From positions 124,001 through 188,000 of the forward strand of contig NZ_FZNV01000004.1 in the NCBI RefSeq assembly GCF_900188415.1: a stretch of 64,000 nucleotides of DNA. Reading direction: 5' to 3'. Made by a program: the position numbers and the translations under genes. Each line of letters opens with the position of its first letter. Positions within the stretch are counted from its first letter, which is position 1. Positions 1-7,961 of this stretch are shown one piece after another. Below the pieces are notes generated by a model that did not search any database, was not told the DNA's origin, and saw only the letters and a program-made list of their open reading frames with translations. Source of the stretch: Maribacter sedimenticola (GTDB taxonomy: Bacteria; Bacteroidota; Bacteroidia; Flavobacteriales; Flavobacteriaceae).

Positions 1-13
1 CCTAGAATACTCA

Positions 14-403
14 TTACTTTAATTTAGATTTAAGTTCTTCTAGTTTCTTTTCCTTTAAAATTATAAGTTCAAACACGTCATCATTTGCAATTTTCAAATG
101 TTCAACCCTTTTCCTTGCGGTAAAAACTCTTTTTTCGGCTCCTTTTAATTTTGTTGAATATAAGTCAATAAGTGCTGCAATGGAAGGTGTTCGCATTCTT
201 TCTTTTTCTAATTCTTTCTTATTAAATTCTACCTCCCATTGTTGATTTTTTAAATTATTGACAGCATTATTATAATTTAAAATTGCATCATGAGAATGTA
301 ATTCTAATAATTCAACTTTTAAAAGTGCAATTTCTTCTTCTATTTTTTCTTTTGATTCGCAGGATATTAAGATTAAAAGAAATATTAATACGGCTTTTTT
401 CAT
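14..403 (-). CDS. Small coiled-coil lipoprotein, unknown function
   Basis: A 129-residue protein with a short lipoprotein signal: two lysines, a run of Ile/Leu/Val, then ILISC with the lipidated cysteine at residue 15. The mature part (about 20-127) is almost entirely charged heptad-like helix rich in Lys, Glu and Leu, so a coiled coil is likely. It is probably anchored in the inner or outer membrane facing the periplasm. It belongs to the row of unrecognised minus-strand genes at the left of the window. No family was recognised and no function is offered. Confidence 0.6.
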   Translation of the reverse strand: MKKAVLIFLLILISCESKEKIEEEIALLKVELLELHSHDAILNYNNAVNNLKNQQWEVEFNKKELEKERMRTPSIAALIDLYSTKLKGAEKRVFTARKRVEHLKIANDDVFELIILKEKKLEELKSKLK

Positions 404-641
404 TTTAGTGAATTTAATTGAATCTAAAACTACAAAAATACCTTTCCATTAAATTACCACAAGCACCATATAGCCCATTTAAAACAATTTAAATTTAAAG
501 CAGTTAATCCATGTTGTTAGCCACTTTAAAAATCTACTAACATTTTATGATGGAAAGAAATATAGGTAAGTCTAATTAAATATAGAAAATAACTCATTTG
601 GAAGGAAAACTTTAAATTCGTTATTATAGGACTGGATTAGA

Positions 642-1205
642 TTAAAATATAGAATCCTCGTAAACCGCTATCAATAAATCTGATTTCAATAATTGTTCTT
701 TTAATTTATTATTTTCCTTTTTAAAATCAGATTTCAAACTATCGATTTTGTTATTGATAGAATTTATCTCTTCTTGAGTAATATCCGATTTTTTTGTTAA
801 TATAGAGTAACTTGAAAATAATAAACTCATGGAAGATATTACAATTGGTACCCACCAATAAAGAGTTTTTTTATTAGAAGCCTTTTTTACTTTCCTTTCC
901 ATGTGCAAATCCTTTTCATTTTGTTCATATAAACTTGTAAATCCACCAATTTTTAAAAAGGATTTTGTTAAATCAGTCTTATAATATATTATTCCTGAAT
1001 CGTTTTGATCATATTGTATGCCTTGTCTAATTTTAAAATATTTATGGTGGTGTGTAAATATATTTTGGGCAACATCTCTAAATTTGTCTATGTCGTTCAT
1101 AGGATTACCAAGAGCCTTGTACACATTTTCTGCCTTGGAATTATTATGATTCATTACATATGTTAATATTCTATCTTTTAATTGTGCTATTCCTAATTCG
1201 TCCAT
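642..1205 (-). CDS. Hypothetical protein: helical N-domain, one TM, C-terminal coiled coil
   Basis: 187 residues. Residues 1-110 are soluble and of mixed charge; the first 75 residues look like a small helical or winged-helix domain (inference from pattern only). One hydrophobic segment follows a KKASNKK stretch at about 114-137. After it, residues 140-180 are a Lys/Glu/Asn-rich helix likely to form a coiled coil. The positive stretch before the membrane segment suggests that the N-domain is cytoplasmic. No known family was recognised. It lies in the accessory segment and is separated from its neighbours by AT-rich gaps. Confidence 0.6.
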   Translation of the reverse strand: MDELGIAQLKDRILTYVMNHNNSKAENVYKALGNPMNDIDKFRDVAQNIFTHHHKYFKIRQGIQYDQNDSGIIYYKTDLTKSFLKIGGFTSLYEQNEKDLHMERKVKKASNKKTLYWWVPIVISSMSLLFSSYSILTKKSDITQEEINSINNKIDSLKSDFKKENNKLKEQLLKSDLLIAVYEDSIF

Positions 1206-1578
1206 TCTTAATGTTTTTTAATAATAACTTTCGTAATATTTATCAGAAAAATAGTAGATTTTAAAATGCTTTTTTACCTAAAATTTTATTAGTTATAAAA
1301 TTTACCTAATTAAAAAGAATGAAGTATAACTAATATAATAGTTATTCTTACTATTATATTTTTTTTTAAACTACCAGGCCAATATTGTTTTTATAAATTT
1401 CGTTCCATCAATCTTTTTTTAGAACAAAATCGCATTTATATAAGCTCATTGAATATTTAAATAATTTCAATTCTTTGATAATAATATTAAGCTATCAAAT
1501 AAAAAATCATTGAATATTAATTACAAATTATTAAAAATAGTTTTTGCTTATAACAATTTAGTGTATATCGATTTAATA
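1206..1578. other. AT-rich intergenic gap without a gene
   Basis: About 370 bases of very AT-rich sequence with long A and T runs. I see no coding stretch, hairpin terminator or RNA gene. It probably holds the promoter of the gene ending at 642, but no clear -7/-33 pair is visible. Confidence 0.5.
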
Positions 1579-1764
1579 CTACAACATATCCAAGTAAGAA
1601 AAGAGATGAAAAATTAAAAGTATAATTACGGAACTAAAATCACATTTGGAATACTTTATATTACTTGAAACTCTGTTTCCTATCCAATATGTTGCTATTG
1701 AAAAAATTGAAACCAATGTTATTGCTCCAATTAGAATAATACCGTCTGAAACAAGTTTAGACAT
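1579..1764 (-). CDS. Small membrane protein (61 aa), possibly the 3' half of a frameshifted gene
   Basis: Starting at the ATG at 1764 (MSKLVSDG), this encodes 61 residues with two hydrophobic segments (about 8-27 and 42-58). An upstream in-frame start at 1833 exists but overlaps the preceding gene. Its start lies inside the 3' end of the 1731-1940 frame, just after a run of eight T on the coding strand (plus positions 1768-1775). One extra T would join the two frames into one protein of about 120 residues with three membrane segments. It may therefore be a separate overlapping gene or half of one broken gene. Confidence 0.4.
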   Translation of the reverse strand: MSKLVSDGIILIGAITLVSIFSIATYWIGNRVSSNIKYSKCDFSSVIILLIFHLFSYLDML

Positions 1765-1940
1765 AATAAAAAAAACCTTTTGTAGGATATCCCAATAGAT
1801 AAAAGAGAAAAGACTTGACAAATACCCCCGCATAAAGTCGAAACTATGACAAAGAGAGCTAAATGCTCTATAACAAATTTTAGATATCTTAAGGAAAGGC
1901 TCTCTAACTTTTTAGAGGGTTCTTCTACCTTACTTTCCAT
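1731..1940 (-). CDS. Small membrane protein (69 aa), possibly the 5' half of a frameshifted gene
   Basis: 69 residues: a charged N-terminus (MESKVEEPSKK) and a hydrophobic segment at about 23-50. The last residues, after the poly-T run at plus 1768-1775, look unlike a natural C-terminus and run in the alternative frame of the overlapping 1579-1764 gene. In the other frame the hydrophobic character continues smoothly. This suggests a one-base slip in a homopolymer, either a real mutation, a sequencing error or slippage during expression. No family was recognised. Confidence 0.4.
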   Translation of the reverse strand: MESKVEEPSKKLESLSLRYLKFVIEHLALFVIVSTLCGGICQVFSLLSIGISYKRFFLLCLNLFQTVLF

Positions 1941-1964
1941 AACTTAAAATAACAAAAAATAGGC

Positions 1965-2366
1965 TTAACTCGTAAGAAGCCAAGTAAATACTGCTCCTAT
2001 CGCAGCACCAATGGCGCCAGAAATTATAGTGCTATTATTAATCTTATTCCAAAGATTCATCATATATGACGGATTAAGCCTTTTCTTTTCCTCCTCAACG
2101 AATTTATACGCCCCTTTAATCTTTGCTTCCGCAAAATTCTTCCCCTCCAAAAAGACAAAACAATCGTGCTTTATAGGCATATTCCTTTCAATCGTTCGGT
2201 TTAGCACATTATACTGAACTAATCTATTGGCCATTAAATCGGTAGGCTGTGGATTGTTTGTTATTTCCAGTACCAATTTTCCCTCTCGGCTCACAGTTTG
2301 CATAATCATATCCATCTTTTTGCGCTCTTCATCAATGCCCATTAATCTTATTGTCATTTTAGCCAT
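1965..2366 (-). CDS. Tail-anchored hypothetical protein (133 aa)
   Basis: 133 residues. Residues 1-105 are soluble with alternating charge and include a likely beta-strand start (MAKMTIRLMGI). A single hydrophobic segment at about 112-131 (rich in Gly, Ala, Ile) ends almost at the C-terminus, the arrangement of a tail-anchored protein with the domain in the cytoplasm. It lies just upstream of the 1731-1940 gene on the same strand with a 24-base gap, so the two are probably co-transcribed. No family was recognised. Confidence 0.6.
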   Translation of the reverse strand: MAKMTIRLMGIDEERKKMDMIMQTVSREGKLVLEITNNPQPTDLMANRLVQYNVLNRTIERNMPIKHDCFVFLEGKNFAEAKIKGAYKFVEEEKKRLNPSYMMNLWNKINNSTIISGAIGAAIGAVFTWLLTS

Positions 2367-2711
2367 TATATAAAATTTAGATTAAAACATCCTACAAAAT
2401 TACTTAATCCTACAAAGCCTAACTGCCTGTTTTGTTAATAGTTATCAACCTAACAAAAGCAACTTAACAGGCTATACCTTTAACCCCTAACCACTTAAAA
2501 TATTATTAATAATAATTGTATTTTTATAGAATCCCAATTATAGTAAGGATAGGAAACCTCGTCCAATGGCAAAAATGTTAAAGTTTACTAAATCTACCAG
2601 ACAACTTACAATCAAAAATCCGGATACTGGAGAGTTTTGTATCTGTATACAACTCATTTTAAATCTTGCTATAAAATAGATTATACACTAATTTACAACA
2701 GGATTAAACTA
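2367..2711. other. Intergenic stretch with no clear gene
   Basis: Non-coding or degenerate. A 37-codon plus-strand reading frame begins at an ATG near 2566 (MAKMLKFTKS...), but it is too short and lacks support. No hairpin or known RNA was seen. The sequence may be debris from an older insertion, as the next 190 bases also look decayed. Confidence 0.35.
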
Positions 2712-2900
2712 ATGCAGAACCTTGAACGCGATAGAAAGCAATCAATGACCCTCGGGCTTAGAAAGGTAGCCGAAATACTCTGCTTTTATCTGATACGAAA
2801 ATATAGGAGTAATTGAGAAATAGCCAAGGTCAAAACGTTCGCAAAGTACAATATCCCAGAGAGCAGGGTACGGACCTTTTTAAAAAAGTGGGAATGTTAA
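2712..2900 (+). pseudogene. Degenerate short reading frame with HTH-like tail
   Basis: From the ATG at 2712, 34 codons are followed by an in-frame TGA, after which the same frame stays open for 27 more codons (EIAKVKTFAKYNIPES..., ending KKWEC) to a TAA at 2898-2900. The second part resembles a helix-turn-helix segment. It is the only plausible plus-strand remnant in the left segment. Reading it as one broken gene is an inference; chance is possible. Confidence 0.25.
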
Positions 2901-2935
2901 AAGAGTCAAGCCCTGTAATTAAGTTTTAGAGATTT

Positions 2936-3343
2936 TTAAACTTTGTACCCAAAACCGGATAAAACCATTTCGATAGGAGTCCACACAATCAGCTCATGTA
3001 TCTCGTAATAGCAGTAGATTAAAAACAAAGCTCCCAGAAACACTACAAAGGCCGTTCCAATGTAATCTGATATATCTCCTCCTAAATCTTTGAACCATCC
3101 TATCATCCCCTTAAAGAAAAAAATATCCATTAGATAGAGAAAGTATAATGCACCACCGTAAAGGGGTACTAGGAATATAGTACTTAGCTTTAGCAATATC
3201 CCAATAATTCCCATATTTGAATCATACTCCATATTAATGGCCAAAAGAACATAAACCAAGAATGCATAGGCAAAGAACAGATATAAGGTCTTGTTATTCG
3301 CATAGTCCCGTTTTACCTCGTAAATAGTCTCTTTTAGCTTCAA
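2936..3343 (-). CDS. Multi-pass membrane protein, unknown function
   Basis: 135 residues with about four hydrophobic segments (roughly 20-38, 45-63, 65-80 and 93-112) after a positively charged start (MKLKETIYEVKRD). It is Phe/Tyr-rich and has no recognisable motif. The start ATG at 3343 gives a sensible cytoplasmic N-terminus. It belongs to the row of small minus-strand membrane genes; spacing to both neighbours is over 200 bases, so it is probably a single transcription unit. Confidence 0.6.
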   Translation of the reverse strand: MKLKETIYEVKRDYANNKTLYLFFAYAFLVYVLLAINMEYDSNMGIIGILLKLSTIFLVPLYGGALYFLYLMDIFFFKGMIGWFKDLGGDISDYIGTAFVVFLGALFLIYCYYEIHELIVWTPIEMVLSGFGYKV

Positions 3344-3588
3344 AATAACGTAATTAGGTAGTATAGCCCAATAATTATAATGTGAAAATGGGGTAAATAT
3401 TGCATGATTTGATCAACTTGTTAATGATACCAAATATTATATATATAACAATTGTATTTTAATTATTAACGTAAATAATATTTATAACATATTGTTATAT
3501 TTAGTAATGTCTATAGTGTCGGAATTCTAAATGTTAGAGCTATCTAATGGATAGTGGTGGTATGATCAGTAGGGATATAAATTACGCA

Positions 3589-3954
3589 CTAAAAAGACAA
3601 AAAGCCTTTTAGAGGGTGGTAATCCATAGAATTGTATTTTTCAAATTCAATATAGATACCTTTCCTAACTCTTTCGGGAGAATAAATATTAGTTGTTGCC
3701 GCCCTATCGGTCTTAATCTTAGCCCTCGACGTATTTATTTTAGTCTTGACGTTATTCTCTAGAGACGTGATCTCTCCACCCAAAAATATACTGTCTACAA
3801 ACATTTGAATTGTTTGGTATTCGCTTACCCTAACTATTTCATATTCTGATTCTACTCTGTAATTGAGTATAATAAGGGGTGCAATAATCAAGATTATTCC
3901 TAGAACGGTTAAAAATTAATATATTGAATCGGTTGGTATACTGTCGAATTCCAT
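3589..3954 (-). pseudogene. Small membrane-anchored protein gene interrupted by an in-frame stop
   Basis: From an ATG at 3954 the frame reads MEFDSIPTDSIY, then TAA at plus 3916-3918, then FLTVLGIILIIAPLIIL and on to a natural stop at 3589. The stop lies exactly before the membrane segment, so the original product was probably about 121 residues: a short cytoplasmic tail, one membrane segment, then a Lys/Asn/Thr-rich domain. The part after the stop has no ATG start; a TTG at 3891 would be the only restart, in the middle of the hydrophobic segment. I therefore call it broken. No family was recognised. Confidence 0.5.
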
Positions 3955-4147
3955 TTAATGGGTTTATAGTTCGTGAAAATTACAAATCACATCTATAAAA
4001 CACTAATGAGGAGATGAGAATAACACTAGGTTTTGGCTATTATACAGCCTAATAAGCAAGTGGATTATAAAGGTATTTCTAATTGCTGAATTCGTTAGCG
4101 TAATACTAAGGTATCTCAGCTATATTCAATTAATGTCTATATTTAAT

Positions 4148-4606
4148 TCAAAATAATTCTTCCGAATAACCTTCGATTTTTTTTAGTAGTTTTTCTGCTT
4201 TTTTATAAAAATTTTTCTTTTCGTCTTTAGAAATATCATCTTTAAAAGTTTCCTCAATTGTATTTATTACCTTGTGGGTTAAATCAAAATAATGCTCCCT
4301 AATTTCCTGCTTCATTTTTTCTTGATATTTATGACGTTCATCTTTACTTTGGGTTTTAGTCGCATCCTCCAATTCAAAAAGTATCTTGTCTTTAATCATT
4401 TTGGCCTCTTTAAGAAGCATTTCACGTTCCATCATAGCTTCTTCTTTTAATAATAAATCAACTTCCTTTTTTTCAAATTTAATTTTTAGTTCTTCTTCAC
4501 TCAACCTACTTTCATCTTTAGCGCCATTTACATAGCTTATTATCGACCATAACAACATAAAGGTTGTTATGACACAAATTATAACAATAAAAAAAAGATT
4601 ATTCAT
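4148..4606 (-). CDS. N-terminally anchored coiled-coil protein
   Basis: 152 residues. One membrane segment at about 4-25, then a long Glu/Lys/Met/Leu-rich helix (about 32-110), a typical coiled coil, and a charged C-terminal helix ending EGYSEELF. It starts three bases after the stop of the 4610-4975 gene on the same strand, so the two are almost certainly co-transcribed and may act together at the membrane. The product would sit in the inner membrane with the coil on one face. No known family was recognised. Confidence 0.6.
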   Translation of the reverse strand: MNNLFFIVIICVITTFMLLWSIISYVNGAKDESRLSEEELKIKFEKKEVDLLLKEEAMMEREMLLKEAKMIKDKILFELEDATKTQSKDERHKYQEKMKQEIREHYFDLTHKVINTIEETFKDDISKDEKKNFYKKAEKLLKKIEGYSEELF

Positions 4607-4609
4607 AGT

Positions 4610-4975
4610 TTAAAATTTGAAAAATGCATTTCCATCAATAATATGGTACTTCAATCTCTCTATTATATGAACTAGGCAAGTTCCTATTATTGAATAATAA
4701 GCTGCACTAATCAAGCCTTGTGTTATTTCTAATTTTTCATCGATACTATATAGAAATCCAAATAATAAAGAAAGAAGTATCGCCATTGAAAAAACACCGC
4801 TATTTCTTGAGCTTACGCATACGGTAATTGGGTATACCGAGGCGAAAAGGAATAGTGATTTTACTTCTAATTCTTCAGCTATAAACTCAATAAAAATTGG
4901 TGCAGCTGGAATTATTAATATGAATATGATACTTGAAATAAATGAATTTAAACCACCTTTTTTATTTGAAGCCAT
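4610..4975 (-). CDS. Small four-helix membrane protein
   Basis: 121 residues with about four hydrophobic segments (13-32, 38-55, 58-75 and 88-107) and short loops. The N-terminus MASNKKGG is positive, placing it in the cytoplasm. It is the first gene of a two-gene unit with the downstream coiled-coil protein, three bases apart. It resembles in size small accessory membrane proteins of many kinds, but no motif identifies it. Confidence 0.55.
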   Translation of the reverse strand: MASNKKGGLNSFISSIIFILIIPAAPIFIEFIAEELEVKSLFLFASVYPITVCVSSRNSGVFSMAILLSLLFGFLYSIDEKLEITQGLISAAYYSIIGTCLVHIIERLKYHIIDGNAFFKF

Positions 4976-5055
4976 AAAAATTTTAATATTTTAATAAAAA
5001 CAATTGCTTATTATAGAAAAAACCAAAATAAGAAAAATCGATTTATTATTTATAT

Positions 5056-5373
5056 TTACATAAAACAAATGTCCGTCTTTAGATGGTTGGTTACCTCCCC
5101 AACCTTTAAATGGATTATGATATACTTATCTGAGTCCCCCACTTGTACGGCAGCCTTATAGTCTTGGTCTAGCCAGTAAGTCACAACAGGCATACCAGTT
5201 ATGTTGAAGGTAATATCTAGGCTAAACCAATTATCTTTAAAGCTTACGCTAATCCACTTGATATACTTACGAATGAAGCTCTGCTTATTCTTGAAGTAGG
5301 TATTCCGTTATATGTAGCCTAAATCCGTCCCTACCTGCTTTAATTTGTCTTTGAAGTTATGGTAAGATTTCAA
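5056..5373 (-). pseudogene. Decayed gene fragment fused to the comM stump
   Basis: Right after the last recognisable comM codon, the next frame on the minus strand stays open for 105 codons except for one TAA at plus 5308-5310. The second part (RNTYFKNKQSF... to ...KTDICFM) has normal protein-like composition with alternating hydrophobic strands and one Trp-rich patch. There is no ATG start, and its first residues adjoin the comM break. It appears to be the 3' part of a foreign gene whose 5' end was lost. No family was recognised. Confidence 0.4.
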
Positions 5374-5455
5374 TTCCTTTATCAATATTTACCTCAACTA
5401 CTATCGTTGTGGCTTCTACACCAAAAACTGCACTCCCATAAACTTTTGTAAGCAT
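5357..5455 (-). pseudogene. comM: comM (YifB-type AAA ATPase) 5' stump, cut at codon 28
   Basis: The ATG at 5455 lies two bases after the penicillin acylase-like stop. It encodes MLTKVYGSAVFGVEATTI followed by VVEVNIDKGI, which matches the conserved start of the YifB/ComM Mg-chelatase-like ATPases (family normally about 510 residues). The family consensus would continue with GYHLVGLPD. Here homology stops near plus 5372 and the frame closes after four unrelated codons at 5357. ComM is a helicase that helps integrate DNA during transformation, so this copy is null. The rest of the gene is not in the 5.3 kb to the left; it could lie beyond the window or be deleted. Confidence 0.75.
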
Positions 5456-5457
5456 TT

Positions 5458-7851
5458 TTAATCCTTTGGTCTAAAAATAAGGATTTCTTTACTTTTTTGA
5501 ATTTCTTCCTTGTTCATCATCATTTTCCTGAACTTACCATCCACATACATTTGCGCCTGGTCTTGATAATGCCTACTAAAAGGATTTCCTGATTGGCCAG
5601 TGGGCAATATGCTTACACTGTTCTCCACATCAGAAAAATCTATTATTCTTCTGGTAGATGGTCCAGAACTGGTTTTGTACAATCCCGTATCATCATAAGG
5701 AAAGGCCATATTACTGATGACTTCCCTAGACCCCTCAACCTCAAAGGGACCTACGTTAAAAAATGAGCGTAATGCAGCAATCTGACCTATAGGATGGGTG
5801 TGCTCCAAAGTATGTACTTTTTTCCATTGCCATTCATTAATATTGGTACCAAAATCATCCCTTAACGAAACAAGAGCCTGTTCAAATGAACTATTGACAA
5901 TATCGTTTATTGTTTCCTCACGGTCATTGGTCGCAATATCATCCCACCATACAGAAGCGTCATTTTTGGATAAAGGTGCAATTATCCTTTTCATTAGATG
6001 GGTACTTAAGAACTGAGAGAACAACTCATCACCTAGTTCATCTTTAAAAGTTTGCTTTAACAGATAATATACCCAGCGGTTATATACCGTTCCTTCAATA
6101 GATGAAAGCTCATAGTTGCCATCCCACAGATTTAATAAATCAATGACCTTTAATTCCTTTTCCTTCAAGGTAGAAATATCAATATACTTCGTTAGATTAT
6201 AGACGATTTCGGGTTCTACCGAAGAGGTAACATCTGTAATCATTTGAGTGGCCGAATTCAAGTCCCAGTCATTTTTAGGCTCCAATAATTCTACGATTCT
6301 TTTAGCCCTGTTCTCTGGTAGATAGTAACCAGGATAAAGCATACCCGCTATGGAATCCGGCTGATTATTGGCAGAATACACATAATGGGAAGGCGGGTTT
6401 ATGGCCTGTGGATTTTCATGAAAGGGCAACCATTCCTTTTCTACTGGAAGCCCCTGCCCTTCTTCATAAATAAATTTTGTATGGACCGAATCAGGAATGT
6501 GATAAAGTTTTGCCGTAGCGAACCAGGCAATATTACCTTTTGCATCGCCATACATAACATTTAGACCAGGCGCATGAATTTTAGGCAAGGCAGATTTAAA
6601 CTGCGTGATATTTGTGGCAAAACTTAAATTAAACAAGGCATCTATAACCTGGTTTTCCGTTTGCGTATAAACCCATGACATGGCTATGGGCCTGTCTCCG
6701 GTTATTTGGTCCGCAATTCCATTTAAGACAGGCCCATGAACCGTTTTACGATACTTAAAATTTACAGCTTGTGCATCTTTGACCTTAATGGTCTTTTCTA
6801 CAATTTCATAATCGACAAACCCATCTTGTGCCCAGTATTGGTCCTTATTCGTAGGGTTTGGCCGTTCGTAATAAAAGTCTACATCATCATTCTCAAACAT
6901 GGTCAACCCATAAGCAATTTCCCTATTGTGACCCAGTAATGGAAAAGGAATACCAGCTATATGATATCCGTATTTAGTATACGATGGTGTTTCTATATGT
7001 GCTTCATACCAGACAGATGGTTGCGCAAAACCTATATGTGGATCATTCGCAAATATTACTTTTCCGTTTTTTGTTTTTTCAGGAGCAATGACCCAGCTAT
7101 TACTACCTTCAAACAACGGAATTTCCAAATTGCCCAATGCATTATTAACCATTGCAGTTAATTGATTTTGAACGGAATCATTAGGAGTTGGCTTATAATT
7201 TTTTATCCATTCCGTATCTACATTGGAACCCACCTGAAGGTCCATTAAATATTCCGGCCCTAATTTTGCATGAATAGTGGTTAACAATGGATCTGTTTTA
7301 TGTGCCATGGCAAAACTAAAGGCCATATAACCAATGGTATTGTAAATATCCTCCAGGACAAAATCTCGCTTGTCTATACCGGTCAAATAAAACTCTATAG
7401 GGGTTGGGCCTTCCGCGATAAATTGATTAATACCCGATAAATAGGCCGAAGCCAATTCAACTCCTTTATTTTGTCCATCTAAATTGGCGACCGTTTGCTT
7501 AGTGGCGTCTGAAATACCCAATGACAGAAAAAATTTATCGGTATCCACCAAATCCGGACCAAATACTTCGGAAAGTCCACCACTTGCTATTCTTCGTAAT
7601 AGCTCCATTTGCCATAAACGGTCCTGGGCATGTACGTATCCCAATGCCCTGAAAGCATCTTTTTCGTTGGACCCGTAAATATGGGGAACACCATAATCAT
7701 CATAATAAACACTTACCTCCTGTTGTAAACCTGAAAGTTCCTTATTGCCAGAATAATCAGGCTTAAGGGTATAGGTAAATATTCCTACTGCTATAAGCAA
7801 CAAGACAATGATGACCAGCAAAAATTTGCCAATTTTTTTTAATGTTTTCAT
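5458..7851 (-). CDS. Penicillin acylase-family Ntn hydrolase
   Basis: A 797-residue protein of the penicillin amidase (S45) family, which cleaves amide bonds of acylated substrates; in this context N-acyl amino acids, N-acyl homoserine lactones or beta-lactams are possible, the substrate is not predictable. I chose the ATG at 7851 (MKTLKK) because it gives a clean signal-anchor (residues 10-28); an upstream start adds 21 atypical residues. The precursor should self-cleave before Ser250 in the GSNSW motif, giving the N-terminal serine nucleophile of the beta subunit. The NDPHIGF motif at 269-275 fits the family. Periplasmic, possibly membrane-tethered. It follows dsbD in a likely operon and directly precedes the comM stump. 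Confidence 0.88.
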   Translation of the reverse strand: MKTLKKIGKFLLVIIVLLLIAVGIFTYTLKPDYSGNKELSGLQQEVSVYYDDYGVPHIYGSNEKDAFRALGYVHAQDRLWQMELLRRIASGGLSEVFGPDLVDTDKFFLSLGISDATKQTVANLDGQNKGVELASAYLSGINQFIAEGPTPIEFYLTGIDKRDFVLEDIYNTIGYMAFSFAMAHKTDPLLTTIHAKLGPEYLMDLQVGSNVDTEWIKNYKPTPNDSVQNQLTAMVNNALGNLEIPLFEGSNSWVIAPEKTKNGKVIFANDPHIGFAQPSVWYEAHIETPSYTKYGYHIAGIPFPLLGHNREIAYGLTMFENDDVDFYYERPNPTNKDQYWAQDGFVDYEIVEKTIKVKDAQAVNFKYRKTVHGPVLNGIADQITGDRPIAMSWVYTQTENQVIDALFNLSFATNITQFKSALPKIHAPGLNVMYGDAKGNIAWFATAKLYHIPDSVHTKFIYEEGQGLPVEKEWLPFHENPQAINPPSHYVYSANNQPDSIAGMLYPGYYLPENRAKRIVELLEPKNDWDLNSATQMITDVTSSVEPEIVYNLTKYIDISTLKEKELKVIDLLNLWDGNYELSSIEGTVYNRWVYYLLKQTFKDELGDELFSQFLSTHLMKRIIAPLSKNDASVWWDDIATNDREETINDIVNSSFEQALVSLRDDFGTNINEWQWKKVHTLEHTHPIGQIAALRSFFNVGPFEVEGSREVISNMAFPYDDTGLYKTSSGPSTRRIIDFSDVENSVSILPTGQSGNPFSRHYQDQAQMYVDGKFRKMMMNKEEIQKSKEILIFRPKD

Positions 7852-7961
7852 AGTTATTTCGGGGAAAGTTATTTCCACCAAGTTATAACTATTTTTAACA
7901 TAAAGGGCTCGCAACTCTGCTTTTTACTGACAAGTAGTCAACATCTTACAAAATTAAAGGT

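Noticed and set aside
2011..2217. Plus-strand 68-codon reading frame
   Set aside because: Fully antisense to the 1965-2366 gene, which has a sensible domain and membrane anchor; hydrophobic pattern is the complement of that gene.
5357..5460. Tn7-like element end at the comM junction
   Set aside because: comM is a known target of such elements elsewhere, but no TGT-type terminal sequence, repeated end sites or transposition gene is visible here, so I call only a boundary and do not name the element.
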